Made by a program: the position numbers and the translations under genes
Notes under the pieces: model-generated
What the model was told of the DNA's origin: nothing
The model's database searches: none
What the model saw: only the letters and a program-made list of their open reading frames with translations
Shown: in pieces, positions 3,802 to 5,890 of the stretch
How positions within the stretch are numbered: position 1 is the stretch's first letter
Layout of the letters: each line of letters begins with the position of its first letter
Assembly: GCA_028706695.1 (NCBI GenBank)
Contig: JAQTVU010000178.1
Coordinates: forward strand, 1-5,890
Direction of reading: 5' to 3'
Length of the DNA: 5,890 nucleotides
Source: Mycobacterium sp.
GTDB taxonomy: Bacteria > Actinomycetota > Actinomycetes > Mycobacteriales > Mycobacteriaceae

Positions 3802-5890
3802 TCAGGTGCGTTCCTTCTGGACCAGCTCGTAGGACTCGATGATGTCGCCCTCTTTGATATCGGAGTAACCCAGCGTCATACCGCACTCGAAACCCTCGCG
3901 GACCTCGGTTACGTCGTCCTTCTCGCGGCGCAGCGAGTGCACCGAGAGGTTCTCGGTGACCACGATGTTGTCCCGCAACAGCCGGGCCTTGGCGTTGCGG
4001 CGCACCACACCGGAAGTGATCATGCAACCGGCGATGACGCCGACCTTCGAGGAACGGAACAGGGCCCGGATCTCGGCGCGACCGAGCTGCACTTCCTCGT
4101 AGATCGGCTTGAGCATGCCGCGCAGGGCCTTCTCAATGTCGTCGATCGCCTGGTAGATGACCGTGTAGTAGCGGATCTCCACGCCTTCGCGGTTGGCCAG
4201 CTCCGTCGCCTTGCCTTCGGCGCGCACGTTGAAACCGATGATGACCGCGTCGGAGGCCGACGCCAGGTTGACGTTGGTTTCGGTGATACCGCCGACGCCG
4301 CGGTCGATGACGCGCAGCGCCACCTCGTCGTCGACCTGGATGCCCATCAGGGCCTCCTCGAGCGCCTCGACGGTACCGGCGTTGTCGCCCTTGAGGATCA
4401 GGTTGAGCTGGCTGGTTTCCTTCAGCGCCGAGTCCAGGTCTTCCAGGCTGATCCGCTTACGGGAGCGCGCCGCCAGGGCGTTGCGCTTGCGCGCGCTGCG
4501 CCGGTCGGCGATCTGACGGGCGATGCGGTCCTCGTCGACGACCAGGAAGTTGTCACCGGCACCGGGCACCGAGGTGAAGCCGATGACCTGCACCGGCCGC
4601 GACGGCAGCGCCTCCTCGACGTCCGCGCCGTGCTCGTCGACCATGCGGCGGACACGGCCGTAGGCGTCGCCGGCGACCACCGAGTCGCCGACGCGCAGCG
4701 TGCCGCGCTGCACCAGCACGGTCGCGACCGGGCCGCGACCGCGGTCCAGGTGCGCCTCGATCGCCACACCCTGGGCCTCCATGTCGGGGTTGGCCCGCAG
4801 ATCCAGTGCGGCGTCGGCGGTCAGCAGCACCGCCTCGAGCAGCTGCTCGATGTTGGTGCCCTGCTTGGCGGAGATGTCGACGAACATCGTCTCGCCACCG
4901 AATTCCTCCGCAATCAACCCGTATTCGGTGAGCTGCCCACGGATCTTCTGCGGGTCGGCGCCCTCCACGTCGATCTTGTTGACGGCCACCACGATCGGCA
5001 CATCGGCCGCCTGCGCGTGGTTGATCGCCTCCACCGTCTGGGGCATGACGCCGTCGTCGGCGGCCACCACGAGGATCGCGATGTCGGTGGCCTTGGCGCC
5101 GCGGGCCCGCATGGCGGTGAACGCTTCGTGACCCGGGGTGTCGATGAAGGTGATCGGCCGTTGGTTGCCGTCGTGCTGGACGGCCACCTGGTAGGCGCCG
5201 ATGTGCTGGGTGATGCCGCCGGCCTCGCCCTCGCGGACTTTGGCCTGGCGGATCGTGTCCAGCAGCCGGGTCTTACCGTGGTCGACGTGGCCCATGACGG
5301 TCACGACGGGCGGACGGACCTGCAGGTCTTCCTCGCCGCCTTGGTCTTGGCCGTAGGTCAGGTCGAAGGATTCCAGCAGTTCGCGGTCTTCGTCCTCGGG
5401 GCTGACGACCTGCACGTTGTAGTTCATCTCGCCGCCCAGCAGCTCGAGTGTCTCGTCGCCGACCGACTGCGTGGCCGTGACCATCTCGCCGAGGTTGAAC
5501 AACGCCTGCACCAGCACCGCCGGGTTGGCGTCGATCTTCTCGGCGAAGTCGCTCAGCGACGCGCCGCGGGCCAACCGGATGGTCTCGCCGTTGCCGTGCG
5601 GCAGCCGCACGCCTCCGACGACGGGCGCCTGCATCGAGTCGTATTCCTGGCGCTTCTGCCGCTTGGACTTGCGGCCGCGCCGGGGCGCGCCGCCGGGGCG
5701 GCCGAATGCGCCGGCAGCGCCGCCGCGCTGTCCGGGACGGCCGCCGCCAGCGCCCGGACGCCCACGAAAACCTCCGGCGCCGCCGGGCGCGGCGCCAACG
5801 CCGCCGCCGCGGTAGTTGCCGCCGCCGCCATCGGAGCGGCCGCCGCCGGGCCGGCCACCGCCCGGCTGGGGGGCGCCGCTCCGCGGCGGG
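3802..5890 (-). CDS. infB: Translation initiation factor IF-2 (N-terminus outside window)
   Basis: 695 residues plus the stop are visible, and the frame is open through the right edge, so the ATG at 5634 is internal. Window residues 1 to about 70 are a Gly/Arg/Pro/Ala-rich linker, then a basic stretch (RRGRKSKRQKRQ) and an IF2_N domain (about 85-170). The GTPase domain has P-loop GHVDHGKT (200-207), switch I GGITQHIGA (224-232), DTPGH (250-254), NKID (304-307) and SAK (340-342). Next come a beta-barrel domain (HLDRGRGPVATVLVQRGTL), the IF-2 domain III and the C-terminal fMet-tRNA-binding barrel, ending in VQKERT. IF-2 delivers initiator fMet-tRNA to the 30S and promotes 50S joining with GTP hydrolysis. 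About 200 N-terminal residues are missing compared with the roughly 900-residue mycobacterial protein. All GTPase signature residues are intact. The stop is 110 bases before rbfA, with no terminator-like U-tract between. Confidence 0.97.
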   Translation of the reverse strand, partial: PPRSGAPQPGGGRPGGGRSDGGGGNYRGGGVGAAPGGAGGFRGRPGAGGGRPGQRGGAAGAFGRPGGAPRRGRKSKRQKRQEYDSMQAPVVGGVRLPHGNGETIRLARGASLSDFAEKIDANPAVLVQALFNLGEMVTATQSVGDETLELLGGEMNYNVQVVSPEDEDRELLESFDLTYGQDQGGEEDLQVRPPVVTVMGHVDHGKTRLLDTIRQAKVREGEAGGITQHIGAYQVAVQHDGNQRPITFIDTPGHEAFTAMRARGAKATDIAILVVAADDGVMPQTVEAINHAQAADVPIVVAVNKIDVEGADPQKIRGQLTEYGLIAEEFGGETMFVDISAKQGTNIEQLLEAVLLTADAALDLRANPDMEAQGVAIEAHLDRGRGPVATVLVQRGTLRVGDSVVAGDAYGRVRRMVDEHGADVEEALPSRPVQVIGFTSVPGAGDNFLVVDEDRIARQIADRRSARKRNALAARSRKRISLEDLDSALKETSQLNLILKGDNAGTVEALEEALMGIQVDDEVALRVIDRGVGGITETNVNLASASDAVIIGFNVRAEGKATELANREGVEIRYYTVIYQAIDDIEKALRGMLKPIYEEVQLGRAEIRALFRSSKVGVIAGCMITSGVVRRNAKARLLRDNIVVTENLSVHSLRREKDDVTEVREGFECGMTLGYSDIKEGDIIESYELVQKERT

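Noticed and set aside
3802..5634. infB starting at ATG 5634
   Set aside because: The frame stays open to the window edge and encodes the Gly/Arg/Pro-rich linker and basic stretch typical of actinobacterial IF-2, so this ATG is internal.
5640..5890. GGC/CCG-rich tract as a repeat array or quadruplex region
   Set aside because: The base repetition is explained by Gly, Arg and Pro codons of the IF-2 linker, which is low-complexity in actinobacteria. No regular unit is seen.

Overview
The window comes from a GC-rich actinobacterium, almost certainly a Mycobacterium and probably a slow grower. Three things point there. A PE-family N-terminus lies at the left edge, and PE proteins are essentially confined to mycobacteria. 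The IF-2, RbfA and NrnA proteins closely resemble those of M. tuberculosis as I remember them. The gene order infB-rbfA-nrnA is that of the mycobacterial nusA-infB operon. No database search was possible, so the species is not assigned.

The right part (about 2236-5890, minus strand) is the end of the conserved translation/RNA operon. It holds infB (initiation factor IF-2, N-terminus beyond the right edge), then rbfA (30S maturation factor), then nrnA (DHH-DHHA1 nanoRNase/pAp and cyclic-dinucleotide phosphodiesterase). rbfA and nrnA overlap by 26 bases. The 110-base infB-rbfA spacer is almost entirely a tandem duplication of a 50/53-base unit. Each unit carries a purine-rich Shine-Dalgarno-like tract, a micro-ORF of about 10 codons and a sequence able to pair with that tract. 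This is the most unusual structure in the window and looks like a mycobacterial interspersed (MIRU-like) intercistronic element.

The middle part holds a plus-strand gene for a small secreted six-cysteine protein (1635-2231). It converges on nrnA with only 4 bases between the stop codons. Upstream of it, across a 292-base divergent intergenic region, a minus-strand DUF1802 gene (785-1342) may be read from a leaderless mRNA. From memory, M. tuberculosis has dinF directly after nrnA, so the order appears to break here.

The left part (1-784) is the start of a PE-family gene (minus strand, C-terminus outside the window) preceded by about 555 bases without a convincing gene. That stretch contains several inverted repeats: a hairpin just before the PE ribosome-binding site, a 10-base palindrome, an 8-base spaced inverted repeat, an operator-like dyad and a terminator-like hairpin beyond the DUF1802 gene. 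I see no tRNA, rRNA, CRISPR array, transposase or phage gene.
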